NCBI GenBank assembly: GCA_016903675.1
Contig: JADQBA010000011.1
Span: forward strand, 50,917-114,916
Source: Stigonema ocellatum SAG 48.90 = DSM 106950
GTDB taxonomy: Bacteria; Cyanobacteriota; Cyanobacteriia; Cyanobacteriales; Nostocaceae
Direction of reading: 5' to 3'
Length of the DNA stretch: 64,000 bases
A program made the translations under genes and the position numbers. Below, one piece after another: positions 54,504 through 63,178 of this stretch (its first letter is position 1; the number at the start of each line of letters is the position of its first letter). The notes beneath the pieces were generated by a model. The model did not search any database and was not told where the DNA came from. It was given only the letters and a program-made list of their open reading frames with translations.

Positions 54504-55721
54504 ATGTTGGCATCTCAAAATCTTTTAAGCTTTTCTCAGTATACGAGTGCATTACAGTTTCCCCAAGTCTCAAATAGTTTTGAAGACACGGTTAATAACT
54601 TAAAGACTTCTTGGGGTCTGGGTAGCTCCTCACAATCACTCCAAAATGAACTATTGCAGCAGCCTCTACAGGCGGCGAAAAACAATAAAAATCCCATATT
54701 CAATAGTTTTGGGATTTCGCCTGATTTCAACGGCGATGGCAAGAACGACAAATTCTGGCGTAATTCTCAAACAGGTGAGAACGCCATTTGGCTGATGAAT
54801 GGGGATCAGTCTCCTAATGGGGCTACTATTGCGAAAATGGGTTCAGACTGGGATTATAAATTTGCCGATTTTGACCATAGTGGCAAGACTGATATCCTGT
54901 GGCACAATAAGACAACAGGTGACAACGTTATTTGGATGATGGATGGTAACAGAGTTGCCTCTCAAGTTACTGAGCAGTCAGTTGACCCAAACTGGACACC
55001 CAGCATTGCCGATTTCAACGGCGATGGCAAGGCTGATATTTTCTGGCGCAATACTCAAACGGGTGAGAATGCTGTTTGGCTGATGGATGGGACAAAAGTG
55101 ACCACTGCGGCTTTTCTGCCAAAAACTGACTCATCCTGGACTTCTACCATTGTTGATTTCAACGGTAGTGGCAAGTCCGACATCCTGTGGCGTAATCAAA
55201 CAACTGGTGAAAACACAGTTTGGTTTATGGATGGCACGAACTCCAGAGCGTTTTCTTTGCCAAAAGTTGACTCATCCTGGATTGTGAGTAATGTTGGCGA
55301 TTTTAGCGGCGATGGCAAGACCGACATTCTCTGGCGGAATACGAAAACGGGTGAGAATACCGTTTGGTTGATGAATGGGGTCATCGCCAGTGCTACTTCT
55401 CTGCCGAAAATTGATTTATCCTGGACACCCAGCATTGGCGATTTCAACGGCGATGGCAAGTCTGACGTCTTCTGGCACAATAATACGACGGGTGAAAACA
55501 CAGCTTGGCTAATGGATGGCTCAAACGTTGCCACTACTGCTTTTCTGCCAAAAACTGACCCATCCTGGCAGTCTAGTATTGGCGATTACAACGGTGATGG
55601 CAAGTCTGACATCTTCTGGCGCAATCCTCAAACAGGCGAAGATGCTCTTTGGATCATGAATGGTACCACTGCCACTGGGTCTTTTCTCCCGAAAGTTTCC
55701 TCAGATTGGTACACTAACTAA
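54504..55721 (+). CDS. FG-GAP/VCBS repeat beta-propeller protein (second of pair)
   Basis: 405 residues: a low-complexity N-terminus like that of the first copy (SSQSLQNELL), then seven to eight DFNGDGKSDIFWRNTQTGEN-type repeats with calcium loops and WLMDGT/WMMDGN ends. Both proteins end DWYTN or EWYTL. The two genes are tandem duplicates diverged at many positions. Confidence 0.82.
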   Translation: MLASQNLLSFSQYTSALQFPQVSNSFEDTVNNLKTSWGLGSSSQSLQNELLQQPLQAAKNNKNPIFNSFGISPDFNGDGKNDKFWRNSQTGENAIWLMNGDQSPNGATIAKMGSDWDYKFADFDHSGKTDILWHNKTTGDNVIWMMDGNRVASQVTEQSVDPNWTPSIADFNGDGKADIFWRNTQTGENAVWLMDGTKVTTAAFLPKTDSSWTSTIVDFNGSGKSDILWRNQTTGENTVWFMDGTNSRAFSLPKVDSSWIVSNVGDFSGDGKTDILWRNTKTGENTVWLMNGVIASATSLPKIDLSWTPSIGDFNGDGKSDVFWHNNTTGENTAWLMDGSNVATTAFLPKTDPSWQSSIGDYNGDGKSDIFWRNPQTGEDALWIMNGTTATGSFLPKVSSDWYTN

Positions 55722-55916
55722 AGCGTAGTTAACATAATTCGTAATTCGTAATTATTACCCCATGCATAAATGCTCTTGCTTGAATATTGATGATGCATTT
55801 ATCAAACAGAACTCAGAAGTCAGGAGTCAGAATTCAGCTTGGGAATTCTGTACGACTGGTAGATGAGTAGATGGGTTTAAGCACGGAGCTAAATCTTCCA
55901 TGAGCGCGGTCTACAA

Positions 55917-56321
55917 TTAGTGGGGGTCTGAATCCCCTTCTAAAAGATTGCTGAGTTCTGAATTCTGAATTCTGAATTCTTCTTCAAGGTTTTTCTCTTG
56001 ATTGATGACAAAACCTTCGTGAGTTACAATTGAGTCTGTGCGTTTGAGGATATTGCAGATATGGCGCAGGCTGTCGCCAGAGGCAGAAAAGGTTAGGTCG
56101 TCAGGGTAGCGGGTGTAAGTAAAACCTAAGTTTTCAGCCATTGCTGTTAAACGTCGGTCTAAGCGGCGACATAGGAGGTTAGTTATTGCTGGACTTGCGG
56201 GTGAACCTTGGGGATGGGTGCCAGATAGCAGCATACCAGAGGTGGTTGTAGTGGTCGTAGGGGGTTTGCCGTTGCATTTTGACGCTGGGAACATAATTAC
56301 AGCGGCAGAAATGTGAACCAA
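55917..56321 (-). pseudogene. Reverse-transcriptase fragment with altered catalytic box
   Basis: A retron/group-II-like RT core is present: HPQGSPASPAITNLLCRRLD, YTRYPDDLTFSASGDSLRHI and THEGFVINQEK. The catalytic box reads YPDD rather than YADD. The N- and C-terminal parts are missing; both sides run into GAATTCTGAATTC or CAGAACTCAGAAC microrepeats. Confidence 0.72.
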
Positions 56322-56575
56322 TAAATTTACGTAAGGATTCAGGAGTCAGAACTCAGAACTCAGAATAATCAAGACATCGGCACATTGTAGGCACATTCTG
56401 TTTCGCTTGTAGCGACATTTTCTTAACTCTTCTGACTCCTGACTCCTGAGTCCTGAATTCTTACAAATTTACCAAAAATTTATCAAACAAATATTGATTT
56501 GACCGTATTGTTTAAATAAAAATTACAGTGCATTCTTGAAACATAGTATTTTTCCTGATAAAAAGAAAGTCAATC

Positions 56576-57223
56576 ATGATCAGATCTCGCGTCACATGGC
56601 TCATTCCAGTAGCCTTCTCATTAGTCGGTTTTGGGTCTACTGTACAAAGCGCAACGGCGCAGACTACTTACCCATTTGAAGCCCCATACGATATAGTGTC
56701 TGAATTTGAGCAAATTACACCTGATGTTTCAAAAGTTACTACCACTGGTGAGAATGCTGATGCTCCATATGGTCTGACTAACTTTAAGACCATCGACTAC
56801 GCTCAGTTTGACCCCACGACTGGTATTACCACAGCTGTTCCAGATGCTGCAACATTTGGTTTAAAAGGTTTACCAATCGGCACTACTGTGTTTTCAGGAA
56901 GTGGCAATGATAGCCTGTTTGGCAACAGTAACGCTACCGCCACAAATGACATCGAAAACCTTATAGTCTCAGCTTCTGGTTCTGTAAATATTACTGGCGG
57001 TTCGGGCAGATTCAGCGGCGCTACCGGCACACTAACGCATTTAGATACCTACCCACTCAATTCAGATCCAACTGCTCCTTTGACAGGTCGGACTTTAGTA
57101 AGTGGCTCCTTTGAAACCCCACAAAGTGTTCCAGAACCAACAGCCACAACAACACTAATCAGCATAGGTATAATTGGGGCTAATTTCCTGGTTCGCCAAC
57201 GCCGCCTTCAATCTACTGTGTGA
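56576..57223 (+). CDS. PEP-CTERM surface protein (first of pair)
   Basis: Signal peptide (LIPVAFSLVGFGSTVQSATA), a beta-rich domain (GLTNFKTIDYAQFDPTTG, ITGGSGRFSGATGTLTHLDT), and a C-terminal sorting tag VPEPTATTTLISIGIIGANF with RQRR. Such tags direct proteins to exosortase-linked export. The function of the domain is unknown. The ATG at 56576 follows AAAGAAAG. Confidence 0.83.
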   Translation: MIRSRVTWLIPVAFSLVGFGSTVQSATAQTTYPFEAPYDIVSEFEQITPDVSKVTTTGENADAPYGLTNFKTIDYAQFDPTTGITTAVPDAATFGLKGLPIGTTVFSGSGNDSLFGNSNATATNDIENLIVSASGSVNITGGSGRFSGATGTLTHLDTYPLNSDPTAPLTGRTLVSGSFETPQSVPEPTATTTLISIGIIGANFLVRQRRLQSTV

Positions 57224-57418
57224 ATCATACTCTAGCAATTAGTCGGCTTTCATCCCTAAACCGTTGTTAAGGCAGTGGATGGAACTGAAGGAGTAAGGCG
57301 GGAAACCCACCTTGTTCCTAGTACCCTCGTCAAAGGCGAGTGAAACTGGGGGATTAAGTCCCTCGGTTTTTGTAAAGTGTGGACTTTTGGTAAAACTAAC
57401 TGTGGAGGAACATTAATT

Positions 57419-58063
57419 ATGGTTCGCTTTCATGCTGTATGCTTTGCTTGTGCTGCCTTACTCTTAAGTTTTGGAACAAGTGCACAAAGCGCAATGGCGC
57501 AGACTACTTACCCATTTGAGGCAACGTATAACTCAGAAAATACCCTTGTACCTATTACAGAAAACGTATCAAGGATAACGATTAACGCCCAAAGTACAGA
57601 TGCACCATATGGTTTAACAAACTTTGCCAATACAAATTACGGTCTGATTGACCTTGCTACTGGGACGATTACATTTAGACCAGATGCCACTGAGTTTGGT
57701 TTACAAAATTTACCATCTGGCAATCTGACATTTTTTGGAGAGGGAAGCGATCAACTATTTGGAACTATTACTGGTACAGCTAAACTTGATTTTCAAAATC
57801 TTGTCGGGACAGCAACTGGAAGTTTTAATATCACTGGTGGTTCAGGTAAATTCAGCGGCGCTACTGGTACATTTTCTTTTGTTGAGAACGATATACTTAA
57901 CCTAGACCAGACAGCCCTCTTTAAAAGTCAGGCTGTACTAAGTGGCTCATTTCAAACGCCTCAGGTAGTTCCAAAACCGAGAAATATCACGGCGTTGGTC
58001 AGTATGGGAGTAATTGGAGTTGGGTTCGGTCTGCGCCGACGTAGCTTTAGAGTTGCTGGATAA
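57419..58063 (+). CDS. PEP-CTERM-like surface protein (second of pair)
   Basis: Paralogue of the preceding protein: signal peptide (AALLLSFGTSAQSAMA), GLTNFANTNYGLIDLATG, ITGGSGKFSGATGTFSF. The tag reads VPKPRNITALVSMGVIGVGF with RRR, so the Glu of PEP is replaced by Lys. ATG 57419 is chosen, with GGAGG 10 bp upstream; the frame to 57377 is leader sequence. The 195 bp between the two genes has a GGGGGATTAAGTCCCTC hairpin (near 57345). Confidence 0.8.
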   Translation: MVRFHAVCFACAALLLSFGTSAQSAMAQTTYPFEATYNSENTLVPITENVSRITINAQSTDAPYGLTNFANTNYGLIDLATGTITFRPDATEFGLQNLPSGNLTFFGEGSDQLFGTITGTAKLDFQNLVGTATGSFNITGGSGKFSGATGTFSFVENDILNLDQTALFKSQAVLSGSFQTPQVVPKPRNITALVSMGVIGVGFGLRRRSFRVAG

Positions 58064-58227
58064 AACGTGAGAGTGCGATCGCCACTCCTAAAAGCTTGCA
58101 TCAACATTGAAGCGATCGCACCACACTGTGTCAGCAGATGAGCGATCGCTCACTGGGTTAGTGTCAATTCTGTATCTAATAATCAAAGTTGCCAGATATG
58201 GGGGTAGAAATTTATACATGGGGTAAT

Positions 58228-58390
58228 ATGGCGGTTTTGTTAAGAATTTAAAACCGCAGATGTAGACGCCCTTTGGGCGGCTTCCCGGAGGGTACGCAGA
58301 TGTAGACGCCTCTTAGGCGGCTTGCCGCAGGCTACGCAGATGAATGCAGATGAATTTGTATTTCACCCGGATGAAAACTGCTATAATTAC
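58228..58390. repeat. Repeat with GCGGTTTT ends and duplicated GTAGACGCC hairpin
   Basis: GTAGACGCCCTTTGGGCGGC and GTAGACGCCTCTTAGGCGGC occur in tandem, each ending in a TACGCAGATG. The outer part (AAAACTGCTATA) matches the ends of the element at 3788-4227. The rest of 58064-58434 holds GCGATCGC sites and no gene. Confidence 0.6.
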
Positions 58391-58434
58391 GGATTGTGGC
58401 GAAGATATTTGACGGTTGAAGGAAGGAAGTCAAT

Positions 58435-59055
58435 ATGATGACACAACCTCTACGCAAATTTGTAACATTTGAAGAGTTCGCCAATTGGAAACCTGATGGA
58501 GAACGCTACGAACTGCATGATGGGGTAATCGTAAAAATGCCACAACCTATAGGAGGTCATGAAGAGGTTACAGGCTTTTTATCTATACAATTAGGTGTAC
58601 AGTGCTATCAATCAGGTCAACCTTTTATCATACCAAAAACAGCCTTAGTTAAACCATCTGAAAATGAATCAGCTTACTCACCAGATGTGTTGATATTAAA
58701 CAAGGCGCAACTACAAAACGAACCTCTTTGGAAAAAAGAATCAACTGTCATCTACGGAGGATCAATTCCTCTAGTTGTTGAAGTTGTGAGTACTAACTGG
58801 CGTGATGACTACTTTACAAAATTAGGTAAGTACGAAGAAATTGGCATCCCTGAATATTGGATTGTCGATTATCTAGGTATTGGCGGTCGTAAATTTATTG
58901 GCAGTCCCAAATATCCAACTATTTCAGTTTACCAATTGGTTGAAGGTGAATATCAAGTCAGTTTATTTAGAGGTACAGACCGTATAGATTCTCCAACATT
59001 TCCAGAGTTGAATTTAACGGCACAACAGATTTTTCAAGCAGGGACTAATATTTAA
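58435..59055 (+). CDS. Uma2 family (DUF820) putative endonuclease
   Basis: 206 residues with the Uma2 layout: FEEFANWKPDGERYELHDG, IPKTALVKP, SPDVLIL, LVVEVVSTNWRDDY and KLGKYEEIGIPEYWIVDY. The acidic residues and Lys of a PD-(D/E)xK fold are present. These genes are multicopy in cyanobacteria and their function is not settled. AAGGAAG lies before the ATG. Confidence 0.87.
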   Translation: MMTQPLRKFVTFEEFANWKPDGERYELHDGVIVKMPQPIGGHEEVTGFLSIQLGVQCYQSGQPFIIPKTALVKPSENESAYSPDVLILNKAQLQNEPLWKKESTVIYGGSIPLVVEVVSTNWRDDYFTKLGKYEEIGIPEYWIVDYLGIGGRKFIGSPKYPTISVYQLVEGEYQVSLFRGTDRIDSPTFPELNLTAQQIFQAGTNI

Positions 59056-59089
59056 CGCGAAAACCTCAACTGTTCTTCTCGGTGAAAAA

Positions 59090-59713
59090 TTAGTTAATCC
59101 AGAGTGCTAGTCCACCGCCACGACCACGGGCTGCAATGAAGTCTTCTGTCACCAGGAAGAATGCGAAAAAGGGTAATTTAGCTATGGGCCTGTTGTAAAA
59201 ATCAACGGCTTTTGCTTTACCGCCGCGAATCTGACCAGTGTAGGTAGTATGACCAAAAAGACTAATTTGTATCTGGGTAAAGTCAAATGCTAATATGTTC
59301 TTCTTGCCTAGATATTGAGATGGACCCATGAGTTGCAATAACAGTGGACCCAATTGAACGGAATTGCCAATTTCTCCTCTGTTTGGAGTGTCATCTAAGG
59401 GTTGTGTGGTGCAACTAAAGGAAATGTGGGTGCTCACTAACTTAGGCACGTAAATACCTTTGCCTAAGATAATTCCGCCTCGCTGTCTCACTTTGCGAGT
59501 TCCAGTTGCGAAGCAAAGTCGCCATTGACCTATCAAGGATTCAAAAGGGTACAGGGTTCGTTGCTGCTTGGCTGTCTTTTCCGCTTGTAGTAATGCGTTG
59601 ACGACCACAAGAGGAGAAGGACGTTCGACTTTCTGTCCTCGATACGCAGCCGCAGCCTGTGTTAGTATGGTGACAAAATTAGGTGATGCAATTGAAGTTA
59701 AATCAGTGGTCAT
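59090..59713 (-). CDS. PAP/fibrillin-like (plastoglobulin) protein
   Basis: 207 residues with LIGQWRLCFATGTRKVRQRG, VQLGPLLLQLMGPS and FFAFFLVTEDFIAARGRGGG. The first run is typical of the lipid-associated PAP/fibrillin domain of cyanobacteria and plastids, a lipocalin-like fold linked to thylakoid lipids and photoprotection. Its ATG is 6 bp after the stop of the lipoprotein gene, so the two form an operon. Confidence 0.72.
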   Translation of the reverse strand: MTTDLTSIASPNFVTILTQAAAAYRGQKVERPSPLVVVNALLQAEKTAKQQRTLYPFESLIGQWRLCFATGTRKVRQRGGIILGKGIYVPKLVSTHISFSCTTQPLDDTPNRGEIGNSVQLGPLLLQLMGPSQYLGKKNILAFDFTQIQISLFGHTTYTGQIRGGKAKAVDFYNRPIAKLPFFAFFLVTEDFIAARGRGGGLALWIN

Positions 59714-59719
59714 AAAGTT

Positions 59720-60343
59720 CTATGGAGTTGTATCAAGTGCAGTTTTCAGTTTCAGCTTGATGTTTGTTCCTTTTTTGAGGACTACTTCACCACCAGGACT
59801 GGACAAAACAAAAGCAGTCGCAGCGGCACCACCAGCTAAACCACCGTGTTTGAATTTTGCTTTATTCCCAAGAAAATGACCTACTGCTGTTCCACCTAAG
59901 ATGATGCCAGCATTTTGAAGAAATTTGCCTTTGGTTTTTGTCTCTACTTGAGTGTTGACTAAGGTGGCATCAATGGGATAGGTGTCACCGTTTTTAAGTA
60001 CAATATCGTCAATAACTAGATGCAAGCTAGCTTTTTTGCCTTTAGCTGCTTTGACTACGTCTTCAAGATGTCCTTGGATCTGGGCGTCTTTGAGGGTTTG
60101 ATTTCCTCCTAGTAAGGAGTTTTTGCCTCGCAGAGTAAAGCGTTCGTTGTTCTGATTTTTCCCTGTGGATAAATCTTGTTCGAGTGTGCTGTCAAAGGTA
60201 GTCCCAGCAGGTACGGTAGATTGCTGATTTTTAGCAGTGCTGGTGGTTGTGGTGGGATTGGTAGTTTTTGTATCTGATTTACTACAAGCAGCTGTGTTAC
60301 TGAGTAAAATTGCACTCAGTAGTAATGGTATTAAGTTTTTCAT
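59720..60343 (-). CDS. Lipoprotein, unknown function
   Basis: A lipoprotein signal peptide (LIPLLLSAILLSNTAACSK; lipobox Cys at about 20) is followed by a Thr-rich linker and a beta-rich domain (FTLRGKNSLLGGNQTLKDAQ, HLVIDDIVLKNGDTYPID) and a glycine-rich hydrophobic segment (NAGIILGGTAVGHFLG, GGLAGGAAATAF). Probably membrane-anchored in the periplasm. Confidence 0.75.
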   Translation of the reverse strand: MKNLIPLLLSAILLSNTAACSKSDTKTTNPTTTTSTAKNQQSTVPAGTTFDSTLEQDLSTGKNQNNERFTLRGKNSLLGGNQTLKDAQIQGHLEDVVKAAKGKKASLHLVIDDIVLKNGDTYPIDATLVNTQVETKTKGKFLQNAGIILGGTAVGHFLGNKAKFKHGGLAGGAAATAFVLSSPGGEVVLKKGTNIKLKLKTALDTTP

Positions 60344-60438
60344 GATCTGGTTGGTTGGTTAAGTTAGTTAGGCTGCAATAGTTATGAAGATTATATGAAC
60401 CGCCAAGGCGCCAAGGACGCCAAGAAATAAATTATATA

Positions 60439-61140
60439 TTAATGTCGTTGTAGTAGTCGCATAAAAGCCGCACCGATGAACAATCCGATAGCTTGCACTA
60501 AGTATTCTATATGGCTTGGGTTGACGCTGCCAGAAATGTTTAAGCTGCCAATGCCGTAAAATATTTGTTGAGCAAACCACCAAAATAGATAAAAGTATGC
60601 TGGTAGTTCTATGGGGATAAAGACGATGGCCAGTGGTAGAATTGTGTCGATTTTGGCTTTGGGAAATTTGAGGATATACGCTCCTAATATGGATGCGATC
60701 GCTCCATTGGCTCCAATTATCGGTGTTGTCAGGCTTGGTTCCATCAGAATTTGTACTAACCCAGTCAGAATTCCAGAAATTAAGTAAAATCCTAAAAATC
60801 GGTTTCTACCAAGATTATCTTCGATATTTTTGCCAAAAACCATCAAAAATATCATATTACTCAAGATTTGACTAAAGCTGCTGTGGAGAAATATTCCTAT
60901 GAGTAGTGAAGTGGAACGCATCAGCACCACTATCCCAGCAGCTGGGTTCCCAGCTAGCGCAGTTGCGATCGCCTCACTAAAAAGCGCTGGAATAATACCG
61001 CAACTGTTGATAAATTTTGCTAGTTGACCGTTTACTTCTAATTTTAATTCCAAACAAAATAAGGCAATGTTAATACCAATCAGCCAGTAAATAACTATTG
61101 GTTTTCTGCGGCTAAGAATATTGTCACTAATAGGAACCAT
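60439..61140 (-). CDS. Rhomboid-like membrane protein lacking catalytic residues
   Basis: 233 residues, about six membrane helices. The rhomboid layout is clear: FLHSSFSQILSNMIFLMVFG (His86 and Asn95) then IEDNLGRNRFLGFYLISG and a GANGAIASILGAYIL segment. The catalytic GxSG serine is Asn145, and the second catalytic His (family AHIGGF) is replaced by VQAIGLF. It is therefore a pseudoprotease of iRhom type, or a non-cleaving transporter-like protein. It lies upstream of the lipoprotein and PAP genes on the same strand. Confidence 0.72.
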   Translation of the reverse strand: MVPISDNILSRRKPIVIYWLIGINIALFCLELKLEVNGQLAKFINSCGIIPALFSEAIATALAGNPAAGIVVLMRSTSLLIGIFLHSSFSQILSNMIFLMVFGKNIEDNLGRNRFLGFYLISGILTGLVQILMEPSLTTPIIGANGAIASILGAYILKFPKAKIDTILPLAIVFIPIELPAYFYLFWWFAQQIFYGIGSLNISGSVNPSHIEYLVQAIGLFIGAAFMRLLQRH

Positions 61141-61251
61141 CTCAATACTTGTCTGGTGAAGTACCTACATCAATTGCAAGCAATATGATGTAGGCTTTGG
61201 GTAAACTCGGTAGGGTCGAGGTGTGCATTGCTGCATCACCCCTCCCATTCG

Positions 61252-61284
61252 GAACCGTGCTTGCACCTTTAGGCGCACACGGCT
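61252..61284 (-). ncRNA. Group II intron domain V
   Basis: On the minus strand the 33-base hairpin begins AGCCGTGTGCGCC, has the AAAG tetraloop-type turn, and ends GCACGGTTC. The conserved catalytic AGC triad is present. The maturase stop codon (TAG) overlaps its first bases. Confidence 0.85.
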
Positions 61285-63178
61285 ACTCAGCGTGTTGTCC
61301 AGTTGTCAAGTCGGACTTCCTGACAGCACGACCAATGAAATTAGGGATATCATTCACCCATTCCCAATCAAACTTTTCCCAGAATTGGGAAAGTTTTTCT
61401 AGAAATTTTGAGTGGTTTTTCCTCTTAATTTCTTTTAGGTCAAGTGCGGTCTTTTCGTCGTGACAATGCCGATGTAATAGTTGCAGATTTTGATATTCAT
61501 CCTTGCCGCGTAGCGCTCTGGGGATGATGTGATCTACTTCTAGAACGTCCCAATGTTGGAAGCTTAATCCACACCAGGGACATTTACCCAATTGTAGCTT
61601 AAGCAACTTAGCCTTACGATTAGGCATTTCAGGGTTTGTTCCTAGTCTTGTACTCCAGTATATTAGGTCGCCATCGTAAGGGCTTTTATCGCCTTTAACC
61701 TTCACATAGTCAGTGCTACTGCAAGAGAAACTACTATGTTTCAGTAACCGGAGGGGGTTCGCTTTCCCCTCCCTGGTCGCGAATACCCAATTATCGCCAT
61801 CTATGGAACCCCAGTATTTGATGTGACCATCGTTTATATTTCCACAGCGGCTCTTTGCCCATCTCCGAAGTTTCAGGTATGTGAGGTAATCTAGTTTTGA
61901 CAATTCCCCGACGGTTTTTGCATCGGAGTGTGAGTAAAAAGAAGTCCATCCCCTTATTACAGGGTTAAGGTCTTTAATTAGTGTCGCTTGTGGCGAAGAC
62001 CTGTGTTTTTTGATGACTCTTCCGATTTCCTCGATGTGAACCTTACTCGCCTTCGCGGATGGGGTGATGAGGGTGTTGAAACCTAGTTTTTGTCCGCAGC
62101 CATTATTGGCACTGCGGTATTTTCCGGCGGGGTATTGCTGTATGTGATGTCCTAAGAAGTCAAATCCAGCTTTACCGTCTTCACTCAACAAAGGTTCAAG
62201 TGTGTGAGTTATCCGGGTTTTTTCAGGTTTTAACTCAAGTCCTATGCCATTTAACCATTCAGAGATAATTTCTCTGCATCTTTGGACAACGGTTTTACTT
62301 TGATGAAATACTAAGAAATCATCTGCGTATCTTACAAAGCTCAAGGATTTCTCTTTAACTTGCCAACTGACTTGACTTCCTTTTGGATTCTTCATGTCAA
62401 TTTTTATGGCAAATTCCTTGAGTCTTTCCTCAAGACCGTGGAGGGCAATATTTGCGAGTAATGGGGAAATGACCCCACCCTGTGGTGTACCCTCAGATGT
62501 GGCAGTGAATGCCCCTTGGTCAATTACTCCGGACTTAAGCCAGGCTTTTATTTGTTGCCTAACCTTGCCTTTGATGTTCAACTTTTGGAGCAGTACTTCG
62601 TGGTTGATGCGGTCAAAGCAGCGAGCTATATCCGCGTCTAACACGTATTTCGCTTTACCTTGAATACAGTTTTTTACCTGTTTTATCGCATCGTGGCAAG
62701 ACCTCCCTGGTCGGAAACCATAGGAATTTGGTTCAAAAACCGCCTCCCATTCAGGTTCAAGTGCAGCTTTTACTACGGCTTGTAATGCGCGGTCGTACAT
62801 TGTGGGTATTCCAAGGGGGCGTTTTTCTTCTCTTCCTGGTTTGGGAATCCATACCCTACGTGTAGGGCGAGATTTGCCAGTGAGTTTTAGTTCCCCAACC
62901 AATTCCATACGTGCTTCTGGGGATAGGGATTTAACCCCATCCACTCCTGCCGTTTTCTTGCCGAGGTTTTCGACTGTAACCCGTCGTACCGCTAACACCT
63001 TATTAGACCAAGACCTCATCAGGGTCTTCTGGAGTTTGCGGCATTGCTTGACATCGCCACTAAAGGAAGCAGCATAAATGCGCTTTTGCAACCGGAATAC
63101 GTATCTTTCGGCTTTTCGCCAATTGATTTGTCCCCATCCCTCAGTGTTCATAATTGAACCCGAATTAGGCTTTTGCAT
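61283..63178 (-). CDS. Group II intron reverse transcriptase/maturase with HNH endonuclease
   Basis: 631 residues: RT domain with RPLGIPTMYDRALQAVVK, NSYGFRPGRSCHDA, GTPQGGVISPLLANIALHGL, the catalytic FVRYADDFLVF, then a maturase (X) domain (LNPVIRGWTSFYSH) and an HNH zinc-type endonuclease (CPWCGLSFQHW, VLEVDHIIPRALRG, LQLLHRHCHDEKTA). All catalytic residues are intact, so it could splice and move the intron. ATG 63178 is the start. Confidence 0.93.
   Translation of the reverse strand: MQKPNSGSIMNTEGWGQINWRKAERYVFRLQKRIYAASFSGDVKQCRKLQKTLMRSWSNKVLAVRRVTVENLGKKTAGVDGVKSLSPEARMELVGELKLTGKSRPTRRVWIPKPGREEKRPLGIPTMYDRALQAVVKAALEPEWEAVFEPNSYGFRPGRSCHDAIKQVKNCIQGKAKYVLDADIARCFDRINHEVLLQKLNIKGKVRQQIKAWLKSGVIDQGAFTATSEGTPQGGVISPLLANIALHGLEERLKEFAIKIDMKNPKGSQVSWQVKEKSLSFVRYADDFLVFHQSKTVVQRCREIISEWLNGIGLELKPEKTRITHTLEPLLSEDGKAGFDFLGHHIQQYPAGKYRSANNGCGQKLGFNTLITPSAKASKVHIEEIGRVIKKHRSSPQATLIKDLNPVIRGWTSFYSHSDAKTVGELSKLDYLTYLKLRRWAKSRCGNINDGHIKYWGSIDGDNWVFATREGKANPLRLLKHSSFSCSSTDYVKVKGDKSPYDGDLIYWSTRLGTNPEMPNRKAKLLKLQLGKCPWCGLSFQHWDVLEVDHIIPRALRGKDEYQNLQLLHRHCHDEKTALDLKEIKRKNHSKFLEKLSQFWEKFDWEWVNDIPNFIGRAVRKSDLTTGQHAE

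Noticed and set aside
62394..63077. Plus-strand frames opposite the intron maturase
   Set aside because: Antisense shadows of a strongly conserved reverse transcriptase.
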